From JAJTHJ01 sp046316025 (GTDB taxonomy: Bacteria; Pseudomonadota; Gammaproteobacteria; Burkholderiales; Burkholderiaceae_F), in assembly GCA_046316025.1 (NCBI GenBank), contig JBKCXU010000108.1, positions 82,057 to 146,056 of the forward strand: a stretch of 64,000 nucleotides of DNA, in the 5' to 3' direction. Positions 41,044 through 50,021 of the stretch are shown here, piece by piece. The position numbers and the translations under genes were made by a program. Within the stretch, counting starts at the first letter, position 1. Each line of letters starts with the position of its first letter. The notes under the pieces were generated by a model that worked only from the letters and a program-made list of their open reading frames with translations, was not told the DNA's origin and did no database searches.

Positions 41044-41870
41044 GCGGTCGCCAGGATCACCCCGCCGAAGACGATCCGGTACCAGGCGAACACGGTGAAG
41101 TCGTGCGTGGAGATGTAGCGGATCAACCAGCGGATGCACAGCAACGCACTGACGAAGGCGAACACGGTGCCGACCGCAAACACCGGCAGATCGGCCACGG
41201 CCAGCGTGTCGCGCTGCTTCCATAGCGAGTAGGCGCCGGCGCCGATCAGCGTGGGGATCGCCAGATAGAAGCTGAACTCGGTGGCCGCCTGCCGCGACAG
41301 GCCGAAGATCATGCCGCCGATGATGGTTGCCCCCGAGCGGCTGGTACCGGGGATCAGCGCCGCACATTGAGCCAGGCCCACCTTGAGCGCATCGAGCGGC
41401 CTCATGTCGTCCACGGTCTGCACGCGCGCCAGCCGCTCGCCTTGCAGGTCGCGCGCGCCGAAGCGCCGCTTGTGCCGCGCCTCGACCCACAGAATGATCA
41501 CGCCGCCGACGACGAAGGCCAACGCCACCGGCACCGGGTGAAAGAGGTTGGACTTGATCCACTTGCCGAACAGCAGGCCGAGCAGCACCGCCGGCACGAA
41601 GGCAATCGCGACGTTCAGCGCAAAGCGCTGCGCCGCCGCCTGCGAGCCGATGCCGGCCAGCGTATCGACGAGCCGCCGCCGGTACTCCCACATGACCGCG
41701 AACATCGCGCCGGTCTGGATCGCCACCTCGAAGGTGGCGGCGTTCTCGCCGGTAAAGCCCAGCAACGAGGCAGCGACGATCAGATGCCCGGTCGAGGAGA
41801 TCGGCAAAAACTCGGTCAGCCCCTCGACGATCCCGAGGATCGCCGCCTTGAGCAACAGCAGCCAGTCCAC
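41013..41870 (-). CDS. uppP: Undecaprenyl-diphosphate phosphatase (BacA/UppP)
   Basis: A 285-residue membrane protein starting at GTG 41870. It has the two signature motifs EGLTEFLPISSTGHLIVAAS and ALIPGTSRSGATIIGGMIFG in about eight helices. It dephosphorylates undecaprenyl diphosphate to recycle the lipid carrier for peptidoglycan and other wall polymers; overexpression confers bacitracin resistance. It is last in the run from macA-like through the ABC genes and the DUF1439-like lipoprotein. It converges on trmB. Confidence 0.95.
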   Translation of the reverse strand: MDWLLLLKAAILGIVEGLTEFLPISSTGHLIVAASLLGFTGENAATFEVAIQTGAMFAVMWEYRRRLVDTLAGIGSQAAAQRFALNVAIAFVPAVLLGLLFGKWIKSNLFHPVPVALAFVVGGVIILWVEARHKRRFGARDLQGERLARVQTVDDMRPLDALKVGLAQCAALIPGTSRSGATIIGGMIFGLSRQAATEFSFYLAIPTLIGAGAYSLWKQRDTLAVADLPVFAVGTVFAFVSALLCIRWLIRYISTHDFTVFAWYRIVFGGVILATAYMGVVDWSH

Positions 41871-41879
41871 CGGAAACCG

Positions 41880-42413
41880 CTACTTCGGCTGCAATTCGAC
41901 CCGCAGGCCAAAGCTGCCGACGCTCAGCGTGGTCGGCGCGTACTCCACACCGTCGCGGGTCAGTTCATCGGGGCGCAGCCGCAGCAGCGGCAGCGTGCCG
42001 AGGGACTGGCCGCGGTCGACGTCGGCGGCGCGGTTCAGGCTCAGGAACGGCACGCCGGTCACGCTCACTTCTTCGACGCGTGCGTCGACGAGATCGATGC
42101 CGTCGCGCGATTCGTTGAGTACCGGCGCACCGGATACCGCAATCCGCAGCGACAGCGGTAGCGCGGTGGCGGTCAGCGGCGCCGTCCAGGCGAACACCAG
42201 CCGCTGCGCGCCGACCTGCACGCTCACCTCCGGCCCCTGCACCTTGGCGCGCTCGGCTTCGCGGAACAGGCGCGCCACGGCGTCGTCGCTACGGTCGATG
42301 AAGGCGCGCTGCGCGAGCTCGGCGCGCGACAGGGTCAACTGCGGCAGGCCGAGGGAGGCGCAGCCGGCCAGCGCGGTCGCGACGAACAGCAAGAGAAGGC
42401 GGCGAGGTGTCAT
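41880..42413 (-). CDS. DUF1439-type lipoprotein (YceB-like)
   Basis: A 177-residue lipoprotein with lipobox (LFVATALAGC). The mature part resembles DUF1439: LTLSRAELAQRAFIDRSDDA, VQVGAQRLVFAW, LRIAVSGAPVLNESRDGIDL and LPLLRLRPDEL. The family forms a TULIP-like/beta-rich fold and its role is unknown; some members are near outer-membrane lipid genes. ATG 42413 is chosen because the signal peptide starts there. It ends nine bases before uppP. Confidence 0.75.
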   Translation of the reverse strand: MTPRRLLLLFVATALAGCASLGLPQLTLSRAELAQRAFIDRSDDAVARLFREAERAKVQGPEVSVQVGAQRLVFAWTAPLTATALPLSLRIAVSGAPVLNESRDGIDLVDARVEEVSVTGVPFLSLNRAADVDRGQSLGTLPLLRLRPDELTRDGVEYAPTTLSVGSFGLRVELQPK

Positions 42414-42468
42414 TGGGCAGGGATCGAAGCGCACGGCAGCGGCGCACGGCGGGCGCGATGGTAACCGC

Positions 42469-43701
42469 CTACTCGTAGCGCAGCGCCTCGATCGGCAGCA
42501 GCCGCGCCGCCTTGCGCGCCGGGTAGAACCCGAAGAAGACGCCGACCGCCGCCGAGAAGCCGACCGCCAGCGCAATCGACTCCGCCGTAATGTCTGTGCG
42601 CCAGCCGGCAAAGTGGCCGACCGCGAAGGACGCCGCCACGCCGAGCGCAATGCCGACCAGCCCGCCGAGCATCGACAGCGTGATCGCCTCGACCAAAAAC
42701 TGCCGCAGGATGTCGCGCGCGCGCGCGCCGACCGCCATGCGCAAACCGATCTCACGCGTGCGCTCGGTCACGCTCACCAGCATGATGTTCATGATGCCGA
42801 TGCCGCCCACCAGCAGCGACACCGAGGCCACCGCGCCCAGCAGCAGCGTCAGCACGCGGCTGGCAGCCTCCTGCGCCTGCAAGATCTCGGTCAGGTTGCG
42901 GATGGTGAAGGGGTCGTCCGCGCCCGGCTGCACGCGTTGGCGCTGGCGCAGCAGGGCGCGGATGTCTTCTTCGATCCGCTTCATGTCCGCGCCCTCGGCC
43001 GCCTTGACGCTGATGGCGTTGACGCGCTTTAACCGCCCCTGCGCCTGCCCGAGCACGCGGTTGCGCGCGGTGGAAATCGGCAGCAGAACCACGTCGTCCT
43101 GATCCTGGCCAAAGGCGTTCTGCCCCTTGCGCGCCAGCACGCCGACCACGGTCAGCGGCACCTTGCGCACGCGGATCGTCTGGTCGATCGGGTCGGCATC
43201 GCCGAACAACTGCTGCGCCGTGGTCTGGCCGATCAGCGCCACCTTGCCGCTGCCGCTCATCTCCGCCGGCTCGAAGCCGCGCCCGGCGGCGAGCGGCCAG
43301 TCGCGCGCGACCAGGTAGTCGTTGGTGGTGCCGAAATACTGGGTCGACCAGTTGCTGTTGCCGGCCACCACCTGCCCCGCGCCGCGCAGCGACGGCGCGG
43401 CCACCACCACGCCGGGGACTTCCAGCGCGATGGCGAGCGCGTCTTCTTCCGTCAGCGTCTGCGCCGCGCCCACGCCGAGCCGCACGCCGCTCGTGGTGGT
43501 CGAGCCGGGCAGCACCAACATCAGGTTGGAGCCCAGGCCCGCCAGTTGCTCGCGCACCCGCTCCTGCGCGCCGCTGCCCACCGCCAGCATGGCGATCACC
43601 GCGGCCACGCCGATGATCATGCCGAGCATCGTCAGCGCCGTGCGCAACTTGTTCACGCGCAGCGCCTTGAGCGCGACCTTGAGGACGGCGAGGAGGTTCA
43701 T
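42469..43701 (-). CDS. MacB-like ABC transporter permease (FtsX family)
   Basis: A 410-residue permease with one N-terminal helix (LTMLGMIIGVAAVIAMLAVG), a large periplasmic MacB_PCD domain (GSGAQERVREQLAGLGSNLM to about residue 255) and three C-terminal helices including VASVSLLVGGIGIMNIMLVS. This is the split form of MacB, with the ATPase encoded separately. With the MacA-like adaptor it should form a tripartite exporter for macrolides, siderophores, peptides or lipoproteins; the substrate is unknown. Its ATG overlaps the ATPase stop as ATGA. Confidence 0.88.
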   Translation of the reverse strand: MNLLAVLKVALKALRVNKLRTALTMLGMIIGVAAVIAMLAVGSGAQERVREQLAGLGSNLMLVLPGSTTTSGVRLGVGAAQTLTEEDALAIALEVPGVVVAAPSLRGAGQVVAGNSNWSTQYFGTTNDYLVARDWPLAAGRGFEPAEMSGSGKVALIGQTTAQQLFGDADPIDQTIRVRKVPLTVVGVLARKGQNAFGQDQDDVVLLPISTARNRVLGQAQGRLKRVNAISVKAAEGADMKRIEEDIRALLRQRQRVQPGADDPFTIRNLTEILQAQEAASRVLTLLLGAVASVSLLVGGIGIMNIMLVSVTERTREIGLRMAVGARARDILRQFLVEAITLSMLGGLVGIALGVAASFAVGHFAGWRTDITAESIALAVGFSAAVGVFFGFYPARKAARLLPIEALRYE

Positions 43702-44438
43702 GCGTCCGCCGGAGCGGCAAAGGCCGCCAGATCGGCCGCCGCGTCGCGCGGCGCGTTGCGCGCATCGGTCTGCACGCGGCCGTCGCGGAAGGCGATCAGC
43801 CGCCCGGCATAGGCGGCCACGTCGTGCTCGTGCGTGACCAGCACGATCGTCATGCCGCCGCGGTTTAGCTCTTGCAGCAACGCCAGGATCTCGAGCGAGG
43901 TGTGCGAGTCGAGCGCGCCAGTCGGCTCGTCGGCCAGGATCAGTTGCGGCGAGTTGACGAGCGCGCGGGCGATTGCCACCCGCTGCTGCTGCCCGCCGGA
44001 CAGTTGCGACGGCTGGTGGTGGGCGCGGCTCGCCAGCCCGACCTGGGCGAGCTTCTCCGCGGCGCGCTGGTGCCGCTCGCGGGCGTGGATGCCGGCGTAG
44101 ATCAGCGGCAGTTCGACGTTCTCCAGCGCGCTGGTGCGCGCCAGCAGGTTGAACTGCTGGAACACGAAGCCGATCCGCCGGTTGCGGATCGAGGCCATCT
44201 GGTCGAGCGACATGTCGCCCACGTCTTCGCCCGCCAGCTTGTAGCTGCCGCGGCTCGGCCGGTCGAGGCAGCCGACGAGGTTCATGAAGGTGGACTTGCC
44301 CGAGCCCGATGGCCCCATCACCGCGACGAACTCGCCTGCCGCGATCGACAGGCTGACCCCGGCCAACGCATGCACGACCGTCTCACCCAGGGTGTAGTCC
44401 TTGGCGAGGTCGGTGGTTTCGATCAGGGCAGAAGACAT
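43698..44438 (-). CDS. MacB/LolD-type ABC transporter ATP-binding protein
   Basis: A 246-residue ATPase: Walker A GPSGSGKSTFMN, Q-loop VFQQFNLLARTSALEN, signature LSGGQQQRVAIARAL, Walker B LILADEPTGALD and switch His in LVTHEHDVA. It energises the adjacent FtsX-type permease. ATG 44438 (MSSALIET) is chosen; the open frame upstream runs through a palindromic repeat and is not a likely leader. Confidence 0.92.
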   Translation of the reverse strand: MSSALIETTDLAKDYTLGETVVHALAGVSLSIAAGEFVAVMGPSGSGKSTFMNLVGCLDRPSRGSYKLAGEDVGDMSLDQMASIRNRRIGFVFQQFNLLARTSALENVELPLIYAGIHARERHQRAAEKLAQVGLASRAHHQPSQLSGGQQQRVAIARALVNSPQLILADEPTGALDSHTSLEILALLQELNRGGMTIVLVTHEHDVAAYAGRLIAFRDGRVQTDARNAPRDAAADLAAFAAPADA

Positions 44439-44448
44439 CGGGCGTTGT

Positions 44449-44513
44449 CCGTTGACCGTTGTCCGTTGTCTGTTGGTGCGGACCGAAAGCAGACAACCGA
44501 CAACGGTCAACGG
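44449..44513. repeat. GTTGTCCGTT-type palindromic repeat between macA-like and ABC ATPase genes
   Basis: The left arm CCGTTGACCGTTGTCCGTTG is mirrored by CAACCGACAACGGTCAACGG with one mismatch, around a loop of about 17 bases. It nearly fills the 78-base gap and could partly end or stabilise the macA-like transcript. Confidence 0.7.
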
Positions 44514-44516
44514 CCC

Positions 44517-46016
44517 TTAAAACATCATCCGCGGCGGCCCGCTCTTGGTCGGCGTCGCGCCGCCCGTGCCGCCCTGCTGGCCAACGATCGCTTCCAGCCC
44601 TTCGGCCACACCGTCGCCGCTCACCTCGCTCATCACGCCGTCGGTCAGACCCACGCGCACCTCGATGGCCTTGGGCTTGCCTTCGGCCAGCACCCACAGC
44701 CGCCCGGATGTGCTGCGTCCGCCGCCACGCGCAGACTCGGCCACGATCTCGGCGTAGCGCGCCTTCTGCTCGGGCTTGAGGATCTCCTCGATCCGCGCCC
44801 GCGACTCGGCGCGCGCGGTGGCCTGCGCCTTGCCGCGCGCTTCCTCCGGCAGGTCGCGCGCGGCGGCGAACTTCTCGCGCAGCTGGGCAAAGATCGGATC
44901 GAGTTTCTTCTGCTGCTCCTCGTCGAGCTTGAGCTCGCGCACCAGCCGTTCGCGAAACTGCGCGCTCTGCCCGCCGCCGGCGTCGCCCTTAGCGGCTTCC
45001 GCACCCTTGGCCGCGCCGCCCTTGTCCGCCGCCGGCGCGGCCTCGCCGGTCGGCCGGAAGCGCAGCGCCGCGTTGCTGACCTTGAGCACGCCATCGCGCG
45101 TCTCCAGCACGATGCGCACGTTGGCGGTCATCCCCGGCAACAGCAGGCCGGCCTCGTTATCGGCGGTCACCAGCACCGTGTAAGTGACCACGTTCTGCAC
45201 GTTCTGCGCGCTTTGCCGCACCTGCTTGACCGTGCCGTTGAAGGTGCGGCCGGGAAACGAGTCCACCGTGAACGTCGCCTTCTGCCCGACGCGGATGCGG
45301 CCGACATCGGCTTCGTCGATGGAGGTTTCGACCTGCATGTCGCGCAGGTCGCGGGCGATGATGAAAAGCTCCGGCGCCTGCAAGCTCGCCGCCACGGTCT
45401 GGCCGACGTCGACGCTGCGCTTGATGACGGTGCCATCCACCGGCGCGCGGATCTCCGTGCGGCCCAGATCGACCTTGGCGCTGGCGAGCGAAGCCTCGCG
45501 CTGCTTGACCACCGCCTGCGCGTTGCGCACGTCGGCGGCGGCGAGGTCGTAGGTCGCCTGCTTGCTGTCCAGTTCGGCCGAGGAGACGAAGTTGCGCGCC
45601 ACCAGTTCCTTGGTGCGGTTCAACTCCCGCTGCGCGTTGATCAGCGCCACCTGCACGCGGCTGGCGGCGGAGCGCGCAGCCTCGGTATCGGCCTCGGCCT
45701 GGCGCACGCGGTAGGTAAAGGTCTCGGGGTCGATGCGGGCGATCAACTGGCCGTTTTTGACGGGCGAGTTGAAGTCGACGAACAGTTCCTTGATCTGGCC
45801 CGACACCTGGCTGCCCACCTGCACCGACGACACCGGATTCAAGGTGCCGGTGGCGCTGACGGTGGCGGTGATGGCGCCCCGCTCGATCTTGGCAAAGCGG
45901 TACGTCGGGGCGTTGCCGTCGGCGCGGGTGAACCACCAGATGCCCGCCGCGCCGAGCGCGGCCAACAACAAAAAGGCCGCGATCCAGCGCGGCCGGGCGA
46001 GCGTTGCGAATTTCAT
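44517..46016 (-). CDS. MacA-like periplasmic adaptor with an inserted Spy/LTXXQ-like helical segment
   Basis: A 499-residue adaptor with one N-terminal anchor (WIAAFLLLAALGAAGIWWF). A lipoyl/hairpin/beta-barrel plan follows: ATGTLNPVSSVQVGSQVSGQ, a long coiled hairpin (about 95-170), GRTEIRAPVDGTVIKRSVDV, then TADNEAGLLLPGMTANVRI. An Ala/Gly linker at about 325-345 leads to LVRELKLDEEQQKKLDPIFA ... ARIEEILKPEQKARYAEIV (about 350-425). This resembles the Spy/CpxP/ZraP LTXXQ repeat. The membrane-proximal domain then resumes with GRLWVLAEGKPKAIEVRVGL. It is about 130 residues longer than E. coli MacA. The insertion may sense or chaperone cargo. First gene of the exporter operon. Confidence 0.82.
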   Translation of the reverse strand: MKFATLARPRWIAAFLLLAALGAAGIWWFTRADGNAPTYRFAKIERGAITATVSATGTLNPVSSVQVGSQVSGQIKELFVDFNSPVKNGQLIARIDPETFTYRVRQAEADTEAARSAASRVQVALINAQRELNRTKELVARNFVSSAELDSKQATYDLAAADVRNAQAVVKQREASLASAKVDLGRTEIRAPVDGTVIKRSVDVGQTVAASLQAPELFIIARDLRDMQVETSIDEADVGRIRVGQKATFTVDSFPGRTFNGTVKQVRQSAQNVQNVVTYTVLVTADNEAGLLLPGMTANVRIVLETRDGVLKVSNAALRFRPTGEAAPAADKGGAAKGAEAAKGDAGGGQSAQFRERLVRELKLDEEQQKKLDPIFAQLREKFAAARDLPEEARGKAQATARAESRARIEEILKPEQKARYAEIVAESARGGGRSTSGRLWVLAEGKPKAIEVRVGLTDGVMSEVSGDGVAEGLEAIVGQQGGTGGATPTKSGPPRMMF

Positions 46017-46125
46017 CGGGGCGGCAGGGCGAAGAGCGCGCGCATTGTAGGCGCGCGAATCTTGCGTGCCGGCCGCGAGTTTGTGGCCGTGCGTAACTGC
46101 AGCGCGAGTGCGCCACCGCCACGCC

Positions 46126-46154
46126 CGTCATTCCCGCTTGCGCGGGAATGACGC
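46126..46154. repeat. Single REP-type hairpin
   Basis: CGTCATTCCCGC and its complement GCGGGAATGACG around a four-base loop, between the sodC end and the start of the macA-like gene. The core is shared with R2. Its position suits termination or mRNA protection for upstream genes. Confidence 0.55.
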
Positions 46155-46174
46155 GGCCCCGATGCCTTGTCCGG

Positions 46175-46696
46175 TTACGACGCCGCAATCACCCCGCAGG
46201 CAACCCGCGGCCCGGAATTGCCGGCCGGCTGGGTCTTGTAGTCGTCGGGGTCGCGGTGGATCACCACGCTGCGGCCGACCACGTTGGCAGCCCCGCTGCC
46301 CACCGCCAGCAGATCGGTCTCGAAGCTGTACTTTGCATTGCCGCTGGCATCGGCCTTGAGGTTCGGCATGTCGCCGGCGTGGCGCTCGCCCTGGCCGTGA
46401 TGCGCGTGCGGCTTGCCGACGGGGTTGAAGTGGCCGCCGGCGCTCATCGCGTCCGGCGCCGAGCAGTCGCCCTTCTCGTGCACGTGGAAACCGTGTTCGC
46501 TCCCGGGCTTCAGGCCCGAGACGTCGGCGACGACCAGCACCTTGCCGCCCTTCTGCACAAAGCGCACGGTGCCGGCCGTGGCATTGCCCTGGGTCGGTTT
46601 GAGCGCGGCGGTGGCGCTGGGGCCAGCCTCCATCGATGCGCAGGCGCCGAGTACGGCGACGGCAAGCACGGGGGCAACGGCGAGGCGGAAGTTCAT
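46175..46696 (-). CDS. sodC: Periplasmic Cu-Zn superoxide dismutase, lipoprotein form
   Basis: A 173-residue protein with a lipobox-like VAVLGAC. Copper/zinc ligands are visible in GFHVHEKGDCSAPDAMSAGG, HFNPVGKPHAHHGQGERHAG, D in MPNLKAD and VVIHRDPDDY. Cys residues of the intrasubunit disulfide (DCS and VACGV) are present. It removes superoxide outside the cytoplasm. ATG 46696 follows AGGAGA on the minus strand. It is monocistronic, divergent from uup. Confidence 0.93.
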   Translation of the reverse strand: MNFRLAVAPVLAVAVLGACASMEAGPSATAALKPTQGNATAGTVRFVQKGGKVLVVADVSGLKPGSEHGFHVHEKGDCSAPDAMSAGGHFNPVGKPHAHHGQGERHAGDMPNLKADASGNAKYSFETDLLAVGSGAANVVGRSVVIHRDPDDYKTQPAGNSGPRVACGVIAAS

Positions 46697-46854
46697 TAGG
46701 GTTCTCCTGGATAGAGGGTTGGAGGCTGCCTGACAGCCGAGCGCGAACTTACCGGTAAAACTGCCAGTGTGGGAGGCCCTTCTCCGGGAGACTACCTACG
46801 CTGTCGGCCGCCGTGACTGGCGGTCCACCGCACACGGGTATCGTCGCGCCCGCC

Positions 46855-48687
46855 ATGACGCTCCTCGCCCTGCTCGATGCCGAACTCGCCTACGGCGACC
46901 TGCCGCTGCTCGACGGTGCCTCGCTCACCGTGCTGGCGGGCGACCGCATCGGGCTGATCGGTCGCAACGGCACGGGCAAGAGTTCCCTGCTCAAGGTGAT
47001 CGCCGGGCGCGCGCTGCTGGACGAAGGCCGCGTCAAGCGGCGCGACGGCTTGCAGGTGGCGCTGGTCGAACAGGAGCCGGAACTGCCGCCCGCCGCCACA
47101 CTGCGCGAAAGCCTGGCGCTGCGCGGAGCCTTTGAGTCCATCTCCGACGAGCGCGACCGCTGGCGCACCGAAGCGCGGCTGGTCGAAGCCATGCACCGCC
47201 TGCGGCTGGATGAGGCGCGCGACCCCGCCAGCGCCTCGGGCGGCGAGCGCAAGCGCGCCGCGCTCGCCTTGGCCTTCGCGATGGCGCCCGACCTGCTGCT
47301 GCTGGATGAGCCGACCAATCACCTCGACATCGACGGTATTGCGCTGCTGGAAGACTTGCTGCTCAAGGGGCCGGCGCTGATCGTCATCACCCACGACCGC
47401 GCCTTTCTCGACCGCGTGGCCACGCGCATCGTGGAGCTGGACCGCGGCCTGCTGCGCAGCTACCCCGGCAACTACAGCGCCTGGGAAGCGCGCCGCGCCA
47501 CCGAGCTGGCGGCCGAGCAGACCGCCGCGCGCAAGTTCGACAAGTTCTGGGCGCAGGAAGAAGCCTGGATCCGCCGCGGCATCGAAGCGCGCCGCACCCG
47601 CAACGCCGGCCGCGTGACGCGGCTGGAGCAATTGCGCAACGAGCGCTCCGCGCGGCGCGAGCGGCTGGGCAACGTCAACATGGCGCTCGCCAGCGGCGAG
47701 CGCTCGGGCCGGCTGGTGGCCGAGCTGCAGGGCGTCAGCAAGCGTTTCGTGCAGTCCGACGGCGCCGAGCGCGTCGTCGTGCGCGATCTCGATCTGCGCA
47801 TCATGCGCGGCGACCGGCTGGCGCTGATCGGCCCCAATGGGGTCGGCAAGAGCACGCTGCTGCGGCTGATCCTGGGGCAACTGGCACCCGATGCCGGCAG
47901 CGTGCGGCTGGGCACCAACCTGCAGATTGCCTACTTCGACCAACTGCGCGAGCAGCTCGACCCCGAGAAGACCGTGGCCGCGACCATCGCGCCGGGCTCG
48001 GACTGGATCGAGATCGGCAGCCAACGCAAGCACGTGATGAGCTACTTGGGCGACTTTCTGTTCGCGCCCCAGCGCGCCGGCGCGCCGGTGAAGACGCTGT
48101 CCGGCGGGGAGCGAAACCGGCTGCTGCTGGCGCGTCTCTTTGCGCGGCCAGCGAATCTGCTGGTGATGGACGAGCCGACCAACGACCTGGACATCGAATC
48201 GCTGGAACTGCTGGAAGCAACACTCGCCGATTACGACGGCACCCTGCTGCTGGTGAGCCATGACCGTGCATTTCTCGACAACGTGGTCACGCAGACGCTG
48301 GTCGCTGAGGGGGCAAATGAGGGCAGCGGCCGCTGGCTGGAGTACGCGGGCGGCTACAGCGACTGGCTGGTGCAGCGGCCGGCGCCGGTTGCTGCTGCGG
48401 CCGACAAGCCCACCGCATCCAGGAAAGCCGAAGCCAAGCCCGCCGCGCGCGGCAGGCTGGGCTTTAACGAACAGCGCGAACTGGCCGCCCTGCCCGCGCA
48501 GATCGAGCGGCTTGAAGCAGAGCAGCAATCGCTCAACGCCCGCATGATGAGTGCCGAGTATCACCGCCAGGGCGCGGCGACGATCAAGGCCGACCGGCTG
48601 CGGGCTGAGGAGATCGAGCACGAGCTGGCGGGGAAGTTGGAGCGGTGGGTGGAGTTGGAAGGGCGGTCGACTGCGGGGGCGGGATAG
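46855..48687 (+). CDS. uup: ABC-F family ATPase Uup
   Basis: A 610-residue soluble protein with two ABC domains. The first has Walker A GRNGTGKSS, signature ASGGERKRAALA and LLDEPTNHLD; the second has GPNGVGKSTLL, LSGGERNRLLLA and VMDEPTNDLD. The linker RRGIEARRTRNAGRVTRLEQ and a C-terminal coiled coil (LAALPAQIERLEAEQQSLNA) are Uup features. Uup acts on ribosomes or branched DNA intermediates and influences transposon precise excision. ATG 46855 is chosen over GTG 46813 because ABC domain 1 begins there. Confidence 0.92.
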   Translation: MTLLALLDAELAYGDLPLLDGASLTVLAGDRIGLIGRNGTGKSSLLKVIAGRALLDEGRVKRRDGLQVALVEQEPELPPAATLRESLALRGAFESISDERDRWRTEARLVEAMHRLRLDEARDPASASGGERKRAALALAFAMAPDLLLLDEPTNHLDIDGIALLEDLLLKGPALIVITHDRAFLDRVATRIVELDRGLLRSYPGNYSAWEARRATELAAEQTAARKFDKFWAQEEAWIRRGIEARRTRNAGRVTRLEQLRNERSARRERLGNVNMALASGERSGRLVAELQGVSKRFVQSDGAERVVVRDLDLRIMRGDRLALIGPNGVGKSTLLRLILGQLAPDAGSVRLGTNLQIAYFDQLREQLDPEKTVAATIAPGSDWIEIGSQRKHVMSYLGDFLFAPQRAGAPVKTLSGGERNRLLLARLFARPANLLVMDEPTNDLDIESLELLEATLADYDGTLLLVSHDRAFLDNVVTQTLVAEGANEGSGRWLEYAGGYSDWLVQRPAPVAAAADKPTASRKAEAKPAARGRLGFNEQRELAALPAQIERLEAEQQSLNARMMSAEYHRQGAATIKADRLRAEEIEHELAGKLERWVELEGRSTAGAG

Positions 48688-48734
48688 GGCCCGCCGTGCG
48701 GTGGGCGAAATACGCGGCGCGCACTTTCGGGCGT

Positions 48735-49826
48735 CTATCGCCCGACGCCGCGAGCCGATCTCCTGAGATCGGCTCGCGGTACCGCCTTTCGGGCACGCCA
48801 TTGCCTGGGGCTCATCTTCGACCAACCGCGGAACGCCCGTGAAAACACCGCGGCGTCCGCATAGCGCAGCGCCGAGGCGATTTCCAGCAAGGGAAGCTCG
48901 GTGTTCTCGAGAAGCTGCTGGGCCAGCTCGAAGCGCGTTTGGCCGACCAACTGTTGCAAGCCCGTCGCCTCGGCGCGCAGCCGTTTGCGCAGCGTCCTTT
49001 CGTGCAGGCCAAACAAGAGTGCCACGTTCCGGGCCGACGCAGTGCCGCCGAGCACCATCTGGTGCAGCGCGCCGCGTACGACATCGGCGAAGCTCATCGT
49101 GCTGTCGGCACCCGTTTGCTGAATGGCCTGCATGACCCGCTCGCGCCGCCCGAGGTCCGCACCGGCAATGGCTTGGTCGAGCCAGGACGCCGCAAACACG
49201 ATGCCCGAGACCTCGGCATCGAATCGAACGTTCGGCCCCAACACGCGCCGATAGGCAAGCCGATCTCTCGGCCGGGCATGCGAAAACTGGATGCACAGCG
49301 GCTTCCAGGCGACACCGCAAATCTCCCGCAGCGCGCGGTAGCCGATGGCAATCGCGGCGCCGTACAACTGCGCGGCACCCGGTGTGCCGTGGCGGTAGAT
49401 CGAATAGCCCAGTAGCACCGAGGATGATTCCAGCGGGATCAGGATCGGGACCGCCCCGCGGTCGTGCAGGTAAAGATGCAGCAGAAGCGCCCGCAGCGCC
49501 TCGCCGACGGTGGCCGAGTGGCGCATCAGGTCGCCGATGGCGCCGAGGCCGCTCAACTCGAAGCGCTCGCCGACGAGCAGGCCAAAGTGCTCGCAGCCGG
49601 TCAGGCTCGAGCATTCGGCCAGCAAGCGGCCGAGCGCCTCGAAGGCGATCCGGTTCTCGGGATTCTTGAACGCAGCGAGCGGGACGCCGGACGGCCGGAA
49701 CGCCAGGCTCGGCCTGACCCCGAACTCCCGCAAGAGGTCCGGAATCGCAGCGACCGGACCGATCCGTACTTCGCCGGCGGCGGCGGCGAGGGGCCGAGCG
49801 GCGACGCGCTGTGTCGATCTAACCAT
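48735..49826 (-). CDS. AraC family regulator (OruR/ArgR-like, Arabinose_bd type)
   Basis: A 363-residue regulator of the subclass with a long N-terminal sensor domain (LGRLLAECSSLTGCEHFGLL; GALGDLMRHS-like GAIGDLMRHSATVGEALRAL; YGAAIAIGYRALREICG). The C-terminal HTH pair is ASARNVALLFGLHERTLRKR and IASALRYADAAVFSRAFRGW, ending SPRQWR. A GCGAGCCGATCTC/GAGATCGGCTCGC stem at 48752-48779 falls inside the last codons. Ligand unknown; the divergent neighbour is the DUF1254 gene, a possible target. Confidence 0.87.
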   Translation of the reverse strand: MVRSTQRVAARPLAAAAGEVRIGPVAAIPDLLREFGVRPSLAFRPSGVPLAAFKNPENRIAFEALGRLLAECSSLTGCEHFGLLVGERFELSGLGAIGDLMRHSATVGEALRALLLHLYLHDRGAVPILIPLESSSVLLGYSIYRHGTPGAAQLYGAAIAIGYRALREICGVAWKPLCIQFSHARPRDRLAYRRVLGPNVRFDAEVSGIVFAASWLDQAIAGADLGRRERVMQAIQQTGADSTMSFADVVRGALHQMVLGGTASARNVALLFGLHERTLRKRLRAEATGLQQLVGQTRFELAQQLLENTELPLLEIASALRYADAAVFSRAFRGWSKMSPRQWRARKAVPRADLRRSARGVGR

Positions 49827-50021
49827 CCGGCAGACTCCCAGCGCAAGCTCGGATCGGCCGCAGCCGGGGCATCGCCAAGCGGATCATCGTGAGCGGTTGC
49901 CCTGAGCGGGGTCAGCGCCAGGGCCGGATTTGCAAAGTTCGATTTTGGCAGGCGTGTTAGCCTCGCCAGCCCGATCGTTGCCGACACCGCGCAAATCCGC
50001 TGCGCCGCAGGAGACAGGACC

